From Comamonadaceae bacterium G21597-S1 (GTDB lineage Bacteria > Pseudomonadota > Gammaproteobacteria > Burkholderiales > Burkholderiaceae_C), in the NCBI GenBank assembly GCA_027214345.1, contig JAPWHR010000012.1:62001-126000 (forward strand): a DNA stretch of 64,000 nucleotides. Reading direction: 5' to 3'. Within the stretch, counting starts at the first letter, position 1; each line of letters starts with the position of its first letter. Both the position numbers and the translations under genes were made by a program. The notes beneath the pieces were generated by a model. That model had not been told where the DNA came from and did not search any database. It saw only the letters and a program-made list of their open reading frames with translations. This document shows, piece by piece, positions 1 through 8,420 of this stretch.

Positions 1-174
1 GTGCAGGCGGAGTTCACCCGCAACACCGAGGAGGCGGTCGCGCGCGGTGTTTTCGGCTCGCCGACCTATTTCGTCGACGACGAGATGTTTTACGGACAGG
101 ACCGCCTGATGATGGTCGAGCGCGCCTTGCGCCAACCGTTCCGTCGGCCGGCGGCGCAGGAGCCCGCGCGATGA
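1..174 (+). CDS. 2-hydroxychromene-2-carboxylate isomerase-like (DsbA fold), C-terminal part
   Basis: Only the last 57 residues lie in the window; the 5' end is outside. The visible segment has the thioredoxin-fold cis-proline context (GVFGSPTYFV) followed by FYGQDRL, the ending typical of the HCCA isomerase/DsbA-like family, which uses glutathione in aromatic degradation or acts as a general thiol-disulfide enzyme. The stop TGA overlaps the ATG of the next gene (ATGA), so it is translationally coupled to the acyl-CoA dehydrogenase. Family assignment rests on this short stretch. The exact substrate cannot be inferred. Confidence 0.7.
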   Translation: MQAEFTRNTEEAVARGVFGSPTYFVDDEMFYGQDRLMMVERALRQPFRRPAAQEPAR

Positions 175-1349
175 ATCCGGTGCCGCGATCCACCGACCAC
201 CACCATGCCTTCACCGAGTTGCGCGATGGTGTGCGTGCGGTGGTGTCGCGGTTCGATGCGCGTTACTGGCAGCAGATGGACGAGGCGCGAAGCTTTCCGC
301 AGGCCTTTGTCGAGGCCTTGACCCACGCCGGCTGGTTGTCGGCGCTGATTCCCGAGCAATATGGCGGCTCCGGCCTGTCGCTGACCGAGGCCAGCGTGGT
401 GATGGAGGAGATCAACCGCGCCGGCGGCAACTCGGGCGCCTGCCATGGCCAGATGTACGTGATGGGTTGTGTCGTGCGGCATGGGTCGGAGCGGCAGAAG
501 CGGGACCTGCTGCCGCGTATCGCGCGCGGCGAGATCCGCATGCAGTCCATGGCCGTGACCGAACCCGGCACCGGCAGCGATACGACCCGGCTCAAGACCA
601 TGGCGGTGCGCAGGGGCGACCGTTACGTCGTGACCGGCCAGAAGGTCTGGACCTCGCGGCTGCAGCATTCCGACTACATGCTGCTGCTGGCACGCACGAC
701 GCCGCTGTCCGAGGTCCGCAAGAAAAGCGAAGGCCTGTCGGTGTTCCTGGTCGACGTGCGTGGCGAGATCGGCAAGACCATCACGGTGCGGCCGATCCGC
801 AACATGGTCAACCACGAGACCAACGAGATCTTCATCGACGGCCTGGAGATACCGGTCGAGAACCGGATCGGTGAAGAAGGGCGGGGCCTGAAATACATTC
901 TGGACGGCCTGAACGCCGAGCGTATCCTGATCGCCGCTGAGTGTGTCGGCGACGGCTACTGGTTCCTCGACCGGGCAACGGCTTATGCGAGGGACCGGGT
1001 CGTGTTCGAACGCCCGATCGGCCGCAACCAGGGCGTGCAGTTCCCGATCGCCCGCGCCTACGTCAACGTCGAGGCCGCCAGCCTGATGCGGTACAACGCC
1101 GCCAGTGTGTTCGATGCCGGGCACGACTGTGGCGCCCAGGCCAACATGGCCAAGTTGCTGGCGGCGGATGCCTCCTGGGAGGCGGCCAACGTCTGTCTGC
1201 AGACACATGGCGGATTCGGCTTTGCCGCCGAATACGACATCGAGCGCAAGTTTCGCGAGACCCGGCTCTACCAGGTCGCGCCGATCTCGACCAATCTGAT
1301 CCTGTCGCATCTCGGCGAGCATGTGCTGGATCTGCCGCGTTCCTACTGA
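171..1349 (+). CDS. acyl-CoA dehydrogenase family protein
   Basis: A 392-residue flavoprotein with the three-part acyl-CoA dehydrogenase layout: N-terminal helical part, FAD-contacting beta domain (VTEPGTGSDTT near 126-136; GQKVWTSRL near 154), and C-terminal helical bundle with QTHGGFGF. It removes hydrogens from C2–C3 of an acyl-CoA and passes electrons to ETF. The usual C-terminal catalytic Glu (YEGT context) is replaced by YQVAPIS. A Glu at residue 250 in LNAER matches the alternative base position known from isovaleryl-CoA dehydrogenase, so a branched-chain or otherwise modified acyl-CoA is plausible (inference). It overlaps the preceding isomerase-like gene by 4 nt and is followed after 14 nt by a hot-dog hydratase, which suggests a shared acyl-CoA degradation operon. 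Confidence 0.88.
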   Translation: MNPVPRSTDHHHAFTELRDGVRAVVSRFDARYWQQMDEARSFPQAFVEALTHAGWLSALIPEQYGGSGLSLTEASVVMEEINRAGGNSGACHGQMYVMGCVVRHGSERQKRDLLPRIARGEIRMQSMAVTEPGTGSDTTRLKTMAVRRGDRYVVTGQKVWTSRLQHSDYMLLLARTTPLSEVRKKSEGLSVFLVDVRGEIGKTITVRPIRNMVNHETNEIFIDGLEIPVENRIGEEGRGLKYILDGLNAERILIAAECVGDGYWFLDRATAYARDRVVFERPIGRNQGVQFPIARAYVNVEAASLMRYNAASVFDAGHDCGAQANMAKLLAADASWEAANVCLQTHGGFGFAAEYDIERKFRETRLYQVAPISTNLILSHLGEHVLDLPRSY

Positions 1350-1363
1350 CCGCCGGCCTTGCC

Positions 1364-2254
1364 ATGCCATCCGATATCGCGCAACTGGAGCAATGGGTCG
1401 GGCGCAGCGAGTCGGTGGTCGACGTCATCGACCCGGTCCGGGTGCGCCAGTTGGCGGCCACGCTGAACGACACCATGCGACTGGAGTCGCCCGCCGCGGC
1501 GGCCTTGCCGGCCGGCTGGCACTGGGGCTGGTTCAACCCCCTGGCGCCGCAGTCCGGGCTCGGTGACGACGGCCACCCGCGACGCGGGGACTTCCTGCCG
1601 CCGGTCCGCCTGCCGCGCAGGATGTGGGCCGGCAGCCGACTGAACTGGAGCCGCGTGTTCACGGTCGGATCGACCGTGACGCGCGACTCGCGGATTCTCA
1701 CGGTCCAGGCCAAGTCCGGACGCGGCGGCGACATGGTCTTCGTGACCGTCGGCCACCGGTACCACGATCGCGACGGCCCGTTGTTGGACGAGGAACACGA
1801 CATCGTGTACCGCGAGGCCGCGTCGGAGCGGGAGAAGTCGGCGCTGTCGGATTTGGCCGCGCGCGTGCGCGCTGGCGAGCACGGGTTCGAACGCGCCGGT
1901 GCGCGCCAACAGGCCATCCACGCCGACAGCGTCATGTTGTTCCGGTATTCGGCGGCGACGTTCAACGGTCATCGCATCCACTACGACATCGACTATTGCC
2001 GTGACGTCGAGGCTTATCCGGGCCTGGTCGTGCACGGCCCGCTGATCGCGACCTTGTTGCTGGGGTTCGTGGAGCACACGGTGGCCCCGGGCCGCTTCGT
2101 GCGATCCTTCGCATTTCGCGCCCGGCGGCCGACCTTCGACATCGGCCCGCTGCACCTGCATGCGGCGGGCGAGTGCGTGAATTCCGCCATGGATGTCTGG
2201 TCGACCGATAACGTGGGCGAGGTCGGCATCGACGCGCGGGTGGAGCTGGATTGA
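1364..2254 (+). CDS. MaoC/FAS1-like hot-dog hydratase (mesaconyl-C4-CoA / 3-methylfumaryl-CoA hydratase type)
   Basis: A protein of 296 residues. The C-terminal hot-dog domain carries FNGHRIHYD (His203, His206) and VVHGPL (His224), the signature of the HTD2/mesaconyl-C4-CoA hydratase group; the N-terminal half is a second, degenerate hot-dog domain. Such enzymes add water to an unsaturated CoA thioester. The start ATG 14 nt after the dehydrogenase stop is chosen because the frame upstream overlaps that gene. The pairing dehydrogenase then hydratase reproduces two consecutive beta-oxidation-like steps. The substrate (mesaconyl-, itaconyl- or another branched enoyl-CoA) is not fixed by sequence. 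Confidence 0.8.
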   Translation: MPSDIAQLEQWVGRSESVVDVIDPVRVRQLAATLNDTMRLESPAAAALPAGWHWGWFNPLAPQSGLGDDGHPRRGDFLPPVRLPRRMWAGSRLNWSRVFTVGSTVTRDSRILTVQAKSGRGGDMVFVTVGHRYHDRDGPLLDEEHDIVYREAASEREKSALSDLAARVRAGEHGFERAGARQQAIHADSVMLFRYSAATFNGHRIHYDIDYCRDVEAYPGLVVHGPLIATLLLGFVEHTVAPGRFVRSFAFRARRPTFDIGPLHLHAAGECVNSAMDVWSTDNVGEVGIDARVELD

Positions 2255-2369
2255 CCGGCCGCGCATCGCCACCACGCGGGTGTAAGCATCGCGGCTGTGC
2301 CGCGACCCACCGCGATGGCACGGCCCGCGCGCGGGCGGGTCATCATGCACGACAAGGAGAATCCACGCC

Positions 2370-3626
2370 ATGCCTTCCCGCAAGATCGAATTTCCCGGCA
2401 GCCAGCAAGCCTTGCTGGCCGGCCGCCTCGACACGCCCGACCAGGCGCCGCGCGCCTGGGCCGTCTTTGCCCACTGCTTCACATGCTCGAAGGACAGCAA
2501 AGCCGCCGCCTATGTCTCGCGCGCGCTGGCCCGCGCCGGCTTCGGCGTGTTGCGCTTCGACTTCACCGGCCTGGGCAGCAGCGACGGCGACTTCGCGAAC
2601 ACGCATTTCAGCTCCAATGTTGACGACCTGGTTGCGGCGGCAGACTGGCTGCGCGAACACCACGGCGCGCCGTCACTGCTGATCGGCCATTCGCTGGGTG
2701 GTGCGGCCGTGCTCGCCGCCGCCGGGCGGATGGCCGACAACAAGGCCGTCGCGACGATCGGTGCGCCGTTCGATCCGGCCCACGTGATCAAGCAACTGGG
2801 CCAGGGTGTGGAACAGATCAAGGCCGAAGGGTCGGCCACGGTGCAACTCGCCGGGCGTCCGTTCACGGTGCGCCAGGCCTTCATCGACGACCTGACCAGC
2901 CAGAAGCAGGGCGAGCGCATCCGCCGCCTGCGCCGACCCCTGATGGTGTTGCATGCGCCACGCGACGCGACGGTGGACATCGACAACGCCGGCGAGATCT
3001 TCCAGGCTGCGCTGCATCCCAAGTCCTTCGTCGCCCTCGATGGCGCCGACCATCTGCTGAGCCGGCCGGATGATGCGCAGTTCGCCGCCGACGTGATCGC
3101 CGCCTGGGCCGGTCGTTACCTGATGGCCGAGCCGGTCGCCGACACACCGGCGGCCACACCCAGCCCCGACCGGGTCGACGCGGCGTTGCCCGATGGCGCC
3201 GTGCAGGTGGTCGAACGTGGCACCGGCGCGTTCACCGTCGACATCCGTGCGGGACAACACCGGTGGGTCGGCGACGAACCCGCCAGTGTGGGCGGAGACG
3301 ATCTCGGACCCGGCCCGTACGATTTGCTCACCGCCGCACTGGGGGCCTGCACCGCGATGACGCTGCGGATGTACGCGCGGCAGAAGAAGTGGTCTCTGGA
3401 CAAGGTCACGGTCGACCTGACCCACAGCAAGGTCCATGCACGGGACTGCGCGGAATGCGAAACCCGCGAGGGCAAGGTCGACCGGATCGAGCGTGTCATC
3501 ACCATCACCGGTGATCTGGATCCGGATCAGCGCCAGCGCCTGATGGAGATCGCGGACAAGTGCCCGGTGCATCGGACGCTGCATTCGGAGGTGCTGGTCG
3601 TGACGCGGGCGGCGGAGCTGCCCTGA
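2370..3626 (+). CDS. bifunctional alpha/beta-hydrolase–OsmC family protein
   Basis: A 418-residue fusion. Residues 1-250 form an alpha/beta hydrolase with the nucleophile elbow GHSLGG (Ser108) and a late D...H pair (GADHLLSRP). Residues 285-418 form an OsmC/Ohr-like domain with the two peroxidatic/resolving cysteines in GACTAMTL and CPVHRTLHSE. OsmC domains reduce organic hydroperoxides; the hydrolase could release or act on a linked ester (inference). The same two-domain architecture is known in many proteobacteria. It has its own upstream gap of 115 nt with an AAGGAG ribosome site before the ATG, so it is probably transcribed separately from the acyl-CoA genes. Confidence 0.88.
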   Translation: MPSRKIEFPGSQQALLAGRLDTPDQAPRAWAVFAHCFTCSKDSKAAAYVSRALARAGFGVLRFDFTGLGSSDGDFANTHFSSNVDDLVAAADWLREHHGAPSLLIGHSLGGAAVLAAAGRMADNKAVATIGAPFDPAHVIKQLGQGVEQIKAEGSATVQLAGRPFTVRQAFIDDLTSQKQGERIRRLRRPLMVLHAPRDATVDIDNAGEIFQAALHPKSFVALDGADHLLSRPDDAQFAADVIAAWAGRYLMAEPVADTPAATPSPDRVDAALPDGAVQVVERGTGAFTVDIRAGQHRWVGDEPASVGGDDLGPGPYDLLTAALGACTAMTLRMYARQKKWSLDKVTVDLTHSKVHARDCAECETREGKVDRIERVITITGDLDPDQRQRLMEIADKCPVHRTLHSEVLVVTRAAELP

Positions 3627-3908
3627 GCTTGCTGAGACGGGCCCGAAGTCCGGGTGGCAAGCCGGGATTCGTCCGATAGTCAATCCATGCCCGCGTCGAC
3701 CGCGGGACGATGTCGATAATTGTTACAACCTGCCAACCGCACGGTTGAATGCGAACGCGTTGCGCGTCGCAGATGATTGATTTCATTCGATGTTTTTCTG
3801 CCCATCGGTGGCAGGCCCGATCATTGCTTGCAGGTGTGCGTCGCGGCCGGGCCACAGTAGCGCACTGCGGCAGCGATCGACAAACGAATCAACTTAGGGG
3901 AGATATCC

Positions 3909-4823
3909 ATGAAACGTTCCAGGCTTGTTCGCGCCGTGACCGCGGCCGCTGTTGCATTGGCAGCGGTGACCGCTTCAACGGCATCTGTCGCCGGTCCGCT
4001 GTATGCCAGCTACGACAACTTCAACTACAGCGGTACGGTCACGCGTTATGCTTCCCTGGCCGACGCCCAGAACGCGGTGAACGCATTGAGTTCCACCTCC
4101 ATTGCCACTGCAACCAACGGGCCCCGGTCGACCTTGCCCAATGCCCGTGATGGCCAGATCTACGTGGCCTCGGGTGCAGCCGGGTACGACCCGAACAACC
4201 TCGCCTATATGTCGACGGCCTGGTATTTCACGACGACGCCCGCCAATGGCAACGGCTGGGGCAACCCCAACAACACCAACAACGGCTTCATCCAGTACTA
4301 CGACGACACTGCAAACCCGGTGGTCGACGGCGGCTGGTCCAACGGCTACACCCGTTTCACGGTCAACATCTCCGGTGGGGACGGCGACAGTTCGAACTTT
4401 GCGCGTCTGTGGCCGGCGCCGAATCCAGGTGGTCCGTCAGGGGACAGTGGTGGCATCTTCCGGAGCTTCGACATGACGCTGACGGCCGACTTCGCCGTGG
4501 CCGCAAGCCTCAACGGTGTCACGGGCTGGTACGAAACGAACGCCATGCCATTTGCCGCTCTGGGCAGCGCCACCGGCATCTTCGAGAACCAGTCGACGAC
4601 CGATACGAGCCTGAACGGCTTCTACACGTTCGACTTCAGCTTCGCCCCGGGCAGCTGGGCGGACGCCAATGGTGCGGTGTGGGTTGCGGGGCAAGACAAT
4701 TACGGACCTGGCGCGTTTTTTGCCGCGCCTGAAGCCGCAGCGGTACCTGAACCTGCCGGTCTTGCGCTGGTCGGCCTGGGCCTGGCCGCATTGGCAGCAA
4801 CGCGCCGTCGCAAGTCGGCTTGA
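3909..4823 (+). CDS. PEP-CTERM sorting domain protein (first copy)
   Basis: A 304-residue exported protein. An N-terminal signal peptide (positively charged start, hydrophobic to about residue 28) is followed by an Asn/Gly/Trp-rich body with no recognised domain. It ends in a PEP-CTERM module: VPEP, a hydrophobic helix rich in Leu/Ala, and the basic tail RRRKSA. In such systems exosortase cleaves near the PEP motif and the protein goes to the surface or matrix; no exosortase gene is in this window. A good ribosome site (AGGGGAG) precedes the ATG and a strong intrinsic terminator follows, so it is monocistronic. Cargo function is unknown. Confidence 0.85.
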   Translation: MKRSRLVRAVTAAAVALAAVTASTASVAGPLYASYDNFNYSGTVTRYASLADAQNAVNALSSTSIATATNGPRSTLPNARDGQIYVASGAAGYDPNNLAYMSTAWYFTTTPANGNGWGNPNNTNNGFIQYYDDTANPVVDGGWSNGYTRFTVNISGGDGDSSNFARLWPAPNPGGPSGDSGGIFRSFDMTLTADFAVAASLNGVTGWYETNAMPFAALGSATGIFENQSTTDTSLNGFYTFDFSFAPGSWADANGAVWVAGQDNYGPGAFFAAPEAAAVPEPAGLALVGLGLAALAATRRRKSA

Positions 4824-4851
4824 GCGATTCCTGCGTCGCGCTCGCGACCGA

Positions 4852-4878
4852 GGGCCCCGGTGACCGGGGCCCTTTTTT
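4852..4878 (+). terminator. intrinsic terminator after first PEP-CTERM gene
   Basis: A perfect 9-bp stem (GGGCCCCGG / CCGGGGCCC) with a TGA loop is followed by six T residues, 28 nt after the PEP-CTERM stop codon. Classic Rho-independent terminator. Confidence 0.9.
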
Positions 4879-4942
4879 GCTTCTGGGCCGGCGCAACACC
4901 CCACGTTCACGCGGGTAAGCGCTTGCCCGCGATACTGGCGGC

Positions 4943-5668
4943 ATGCCAGATTCGACCCGTTCCGAACCCCTGGTGCAGATCCAGGGCGTGTCCATGTCCT
5001 ATGCGCTGGCCGCGTCCCGCGTCGAGGTGCTGCGTGACGTGGACCTGCAGATCCAGGCCGGCCAGAGCGTGGCGATCGCCGGGCCCTCGGGTTCCGGCAA
5101 GACCTCGCTGCTGCTGTTGTTGTGTGGACTCGACAAGCCGGTGTCGGGCCGCATCCGCGTGGCCGGCACCGACCTGTCCACGCTCGATGCCAACGGCCTG
5201 GCCGACCTGCGGCGTTCGGCCATCGGTATCGTGTTCCAGTCCTTCCACCTGCTGCCGAGCCTGAGCGCCATCGACAACGTGGCCTTGCCGCTGCAACTGG
5301 CGGACCAGGCCGATGCCCACAGCCGCGCCGACGAGCAGCTGCGCCGGGTCGGGCTCGGCGCGCGCATGCACCACTATCCGAGCCAGCTCTCGGGCGGGGA
5401 GCAGCAACGCGTGGCGATCGCCCGCGCGCTGGTGCACCGGCCGCGCCTGTTGCTGGCCGACGAACCCACCGGCAATCTGGACGACCATACGGCGGAGTCG
5501 ATCCGGGATCTGCTGTTCGAACTCAACCGCGCGTCGGGCACGACGCTGGTGCTGGTCACGCACGACATGGATTTCGCCGCGCGCTGCGACCGCGTATTGC
5601 GCCTGCATGACGGCGTGCTGCATGAATCGCCGGCTGCGGCCGTGACCGCCGATGCGTTTCCTGCTTGA
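4943..5668 (+). CDS. ABC transporter ATP-binding protein, YbbA/LolD type
   Basis: A 241-residue ATPase: Walker A GPSGSGKT (47-54), signature LSGGEQQ (149-155), Walker B ending DEPTGN (173-178). It is closest in layout to the MacB/LolD/YbbA group, which energises extraction or export at the inner membrane without pore translocation. It overlaps the permease gene by 17 nt, so the two are a unit (YbbA–YbbP). A GATACT -10-like box ends 6 nt before the ATG and there is no ribosome site, so the message may be leaderless. In E. coli the pair sits beside a thioesterase; here its neighbours are PEP-CTERM genes. Confidence 0.9.
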   Translation: MPDSTRSEPLVQIQGVSMSYALAASRVEVLRDVDLQIQAGQSVAIAGPSGSGKTSLLLLLCGLDKPVSGRIRVAGTDLSTLDANGLADLRRSAIGIVFQSFHLLPSLSAIDNVALPLQLADQADAHSRADEQLRRVGLGARMHHYPSQLSGGEQQRVAIARALVHRPRLLLADEPTGNLDDHTAESIRDLLFELNRASGTTLVLVTHDMDFAARCDRVLRLHDGVLHESPAAAVTADAFPA

Positions 5669-8162
5669 CCTGGCCTGGCGCGACCTGCGCGCCAGCGGCC
5701 GCCATCTGTGGATCTTCTGTGCCTGCCTGGTACTGGGTGTGGCGCTGGTGGCCGCCGGCGGCGGCTTGTACCGACAGGTCTCGGATGCCCTGCGCGCGGA
5801 CGCCCGGGTGTTGTTCGGCGGCGATGTCGAGGTCGAACACGATCGGCCGCTGGAGCCCGAGGTACTGCGCTGGATGGGCGAGCGCGGCCAGCTGTCGCGC
5901 CTGGTCGAGTTGCGCACCATGATGGTCGCGCCCGGCGGCCGCGCGCAGCTGATCGAGTTGCAAAGTGCGGACGCGGCCTATCCGCTGGTGGGTACGGTGG
6001 AACTGCAGCCCGACGCTGCATTGGACGATGCGCTGGCCGAGCGTGCCGGCACCTGGGGTGCCGCCGTCGACGACGCCCTGGCGACCCGGATGGGACTGCA
6101 ACTCGGCGACCGGCTGCGGATCGGCGATTTGAGCCTGGAGTTGCGTGCGCGCGTCATGCGCCAGCCCGACCGCAGCCTGCGCGCCAACTGGAGCGGCGCG
6201 CCAGTGCTGGTCGCCGACGGGGCCTTGGCGGCCACCGGCCTGGTGCAGCCGCTGAGCCGGGTCGAATACCGGTACCGGGTGCGCACCGACATGCCGGCCG
6301 CCACCTGGCGCGATGCCTTCGTCGCCGCGTTCCCGCTCTTGCAGGCCGAGGTGCGCACCTTCGAGGAACGCAGTGCGCGCATGGCCGAGGTGCTGGGCCA
6401 GATCGGCTCCGGCCTGCTGCTGATCGGCTTTTCGGCGCTGTTCATCGGTGGCCTGGGTGTCTACAACAGCGTGCAAGCCTATCTGCAGGGCAAGCTCGGC
6501 ACGCTGGCCACCCTGCGCGCGCTGGGGCTGCGCGACGCGCGGCTGGCGGCGCTGGTGCTGCTGCAGATCCTGATGCTGGCCTTGTTGTCCAGCCTGGCGG
6601 GCGTGGTGCTCGGCAACCTGCTGGCGGTGGCCGGCTCGTTCGCCGCCGCGCAGGACCTGCCGATGGCGCCCTTGCTCTCCTCGTTGTGGCTGCCTTCGCT
6701 CGTGGCCCTGGTGTTTGGCGTGTTGACCGCGCTGGTGTTCGCGCTGCCGGCTTTGGGGCGCGCCTTGTCGGTGTCGCCGGCCACGCTGTTTCGCGGCATC
6801 GACGGAGCGGCCTTGCGCACGCCGCGCGCAGCCTGGTGGTTGACCGGGGCGGCTGCCGCACTCGTGTTGCTGCTGCTCGTGACCAGTGTGCCGGACGCCC
6901 TGTTCGGACTGGCTTTCGTGGCCGCCACCGCCGTGTTGTTGTTGCTGCTCGAGGCTCTGGCGCGCGGCTTGCGGCAACTGGCGCGGCGCCTGCTGGCGCG
7001 CCCGAATACGCGTGTCGCGCCGGCCATGCGCCTGGCGCTGGCCGGGCTGCAACGGGCCGAGTCTCCGCTGCGCGCCGCGTTGTTGTCGCTCGGGACGGCG
7101 CTGGCCCTGCTGGTGGCCTGTACGCTGGTGGTGGTGGCTTTGCTGCGCGCCGTCAACGAGACCGTGCCCGCCAACGCGCCGGCGCTGGTGCTGTACGACG
7201 TGCAATCCGACCAGCTCGAAATGTTGCGCACGACGATGGCGGCGTCGCCGAGCCTGCGGCGACTGCAGACGGCGCCGCTGGTGCTGGGCCGCATCGTTGC
7301 CGTCAATGGCGAGATGCTGCGCGACAGCACGGACGGCGAGCGGGTGCGCGAGGCGCGTGACGAGCAGAAGTTCAGCAACCGCGAGGGCAACATCGACGAC
7401 GTGGTGCTGGCCGAGGGCGCGTGGTGGCCGGCCGACTACCAGGGCCCGCCGCTGGTGGCGATGGAAGACCGTGAGGCCGGGCAGACTGGCCTGCGTGTCG
7501 GCGACCGGATCGAATTCGACATCCTGGGCACGACGGTCGAGGCGCAACTGGCCGCCATCTACAGCCAGCGCCGCATGCAGGCGCGGCTGTGGCTGGAGGC
7601 GATCTTCAGTGATGGCGTGCTCGATCCCTTCATCACGCGCCATGTCGGCGCCGCCTACCTGGCTCCGGACGAGGCCTTGCGGGCACAGGACCGGCTGGCC
7701 GCGGTGGCGCCCAACATCGTCAGCATCCGCACCGAGTCGCTGCTGCGCGAGACGCGGGCCTTGATGGCACGCGCCAGTGGTGGCCTGGCGCTGGTGGCGC
7801 TGGTCTGCCTGGCCGCCAGCCTGCTGGTGCTGGCCGGCGTCGTGGCCGCCAGCCGGGCGCGCCAGGTCTACGAGTCCACCGTGATGCATGCGCTGGGCGC
7901 ACGCGCGTCGGTGTTGCGCCAGGTGCTGTTGTGGGAATACGCGCTGCTGGCCCTGGTGACCGCGGGTTTCGCCACGCTGGCCGGCAGCGTCCTGGCCGCC
8001 GGTTTGCTGCATTGGCGGCTCGACCTGGACCTGGCCGGCCTGTACTGGACCGGCGCCGTGACCGCCATGGGCGTGAGCACCGTCAGCCTGGGGCTGGGGG
8101 CGCGTTACCTGCTGGGGCAGATGCGGCTCGAGCCGGCGGTGTTGTTGCGCGGCGGCGCTTGA
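5652..8162 (+). CDS. ABC transporter permease, YbbP/FtsX family
   Basis: An 836-residue membrane protein. One N-terminal transmembrane helix precedes a large periplasmic domain, then come clusters of helices near 255-430 and 475-500, a second soluble domain, and three C-terminal helices (about 700-825). This duplicated MacB-PCD/FtsX plan is the YbbP type. Its start codon lies inside the end of the ATPase gene, indicating translational coupling. The partner ATPase makes it a mechanotransmission ABC system; the transported lipid or peptide is unknown. GC-rich codon use creates a long antisense reading frame, which I regard as a shadow. Confidence 0.9.
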   Translation: MRFLLDLAWRDLRASGRHLWIFCACLVLGVALVAAGGGLYRQVSDALRADARVLFGGDVEVEHDRPLEPEVLRWMGERGQLSRLVELRTMMVAPGGRAQLIELQSADAAYPLVGTVELQPDAALDDALAERAGTWGAAVDDALATRMGLQLGDRLRIGDLSLELRARVMRQPDRSLRANWSGAPVLVADGALAATGLVQPLSRVEYRYRVRTDMPAATWRDAFVAAFPLLQAEVRTFEERSARMAEVLGQIGSGLLLIGFSALFIGGLGVYNSVQAYLQGKLGTLATLRALGLRDARLAALVLLQILMLALLSSLAGVVLGNLLAVAGSFAAAQDLPMAPLLSSLWLPSLVALVFGVLTALVFALPALGRALSVSPATLFRGIDGAALRTPRAAWWLTGAAAALVLLLLVTSVPDALFGLAFVAATAVLLLLLEALARGLRQLARRLLARPNTRVAPAMRLALAGLQRAESPLRAALLSLGTALALLVACTLVVVALLRAVNETVPANAPALVLYDVQSDQLEMLRTTMAASPSLRRLQTAPLVLGRIVAVNGEMLRDSTDGERVREARDEQKFSNREGNIDDVVLAEGAWWPADYQGPPLVAMEDREAGQTGLRVGDRIEFDILGTTVEAQLAAIYSQRRMQARLWLEAIFSDGVLDPFITRHVGAAYLAPDEALRAQDRLAAVAPNIVSIRTESLLRETRALMARASGGLALVALVCLAASLLVLAGVVAASRARQVYESTVMHALGARASVLRQVLLWEYALLALVTAGFATLAGSVLAAGLLHWRLDLDLAGLYWTGAVTAMGVSTVSLGLGARYLLGQMRLEPAVLLRGGA

Positions 8163-8301
8163 GGGACACAGGAGGACGGTCGCCGATACCCATCGGCCTT
8201 TGTTCGATCGGCGTGTCGATTTTCTTGACATGTTTCCGACGCGACGTGTCATTTGATCGGATGCGCGCTGCCGAAAAGGTCTGATTCGATTGATTATTTT
8301 G

Positions 8302-8317
8302 CTATTCGATCGAATAG
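8302..8317. promoter_or_regulatory. 16-bp perfect palindrome upstream of second PEP-CTERM gene
   Basis: CTATTCGATCGAATAG is perfectly self-complementary and lies in an AT-rich island about 105 nt upstream of the PEP-CTERM start. The core TTCGAT also recurs nearby (8203, 8284). It looks like the binding site of a dimeric regulator; no regulator can be assigned. A TTGATT at 8290-8295 could serve as a -35 element overlapping the palindrome, but no convincing -10 follows at proper spacing. Confidence 0.45.
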
Positions 8318-8420
8318 GTACGATTTTGGTGCATTAATTGCTTGCCATGCCGCGGGGCTTGACGGCGTACAACCCCGAGACAAGGTTCTGGCAGTACGCC
8401 ATCCACATGGGGAGCAACGA

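Noticed and set aside
5556-8252. 898-codon open frame on the minus strand opposite the YbbP permease
   Set aside because: Gln/His/Arg-rich composition with no domain; it is the mirror of GC-rich codon bias in a well-supported permease.
8225-8253. TTGACA upstream of the second PEP-CTERM gene as a -35 element
   Set aside because: At 16–18 nt spacing the following hexamers (GTCATT and neighbours) do not resemble a -10 box.
8253-8420. 56-codon N-terminal extension of the second PEP-CTERM protein
   Set aside because: It would place the signal peptide internally and lacks a ribosome site; ATG at 8421 has both features right.
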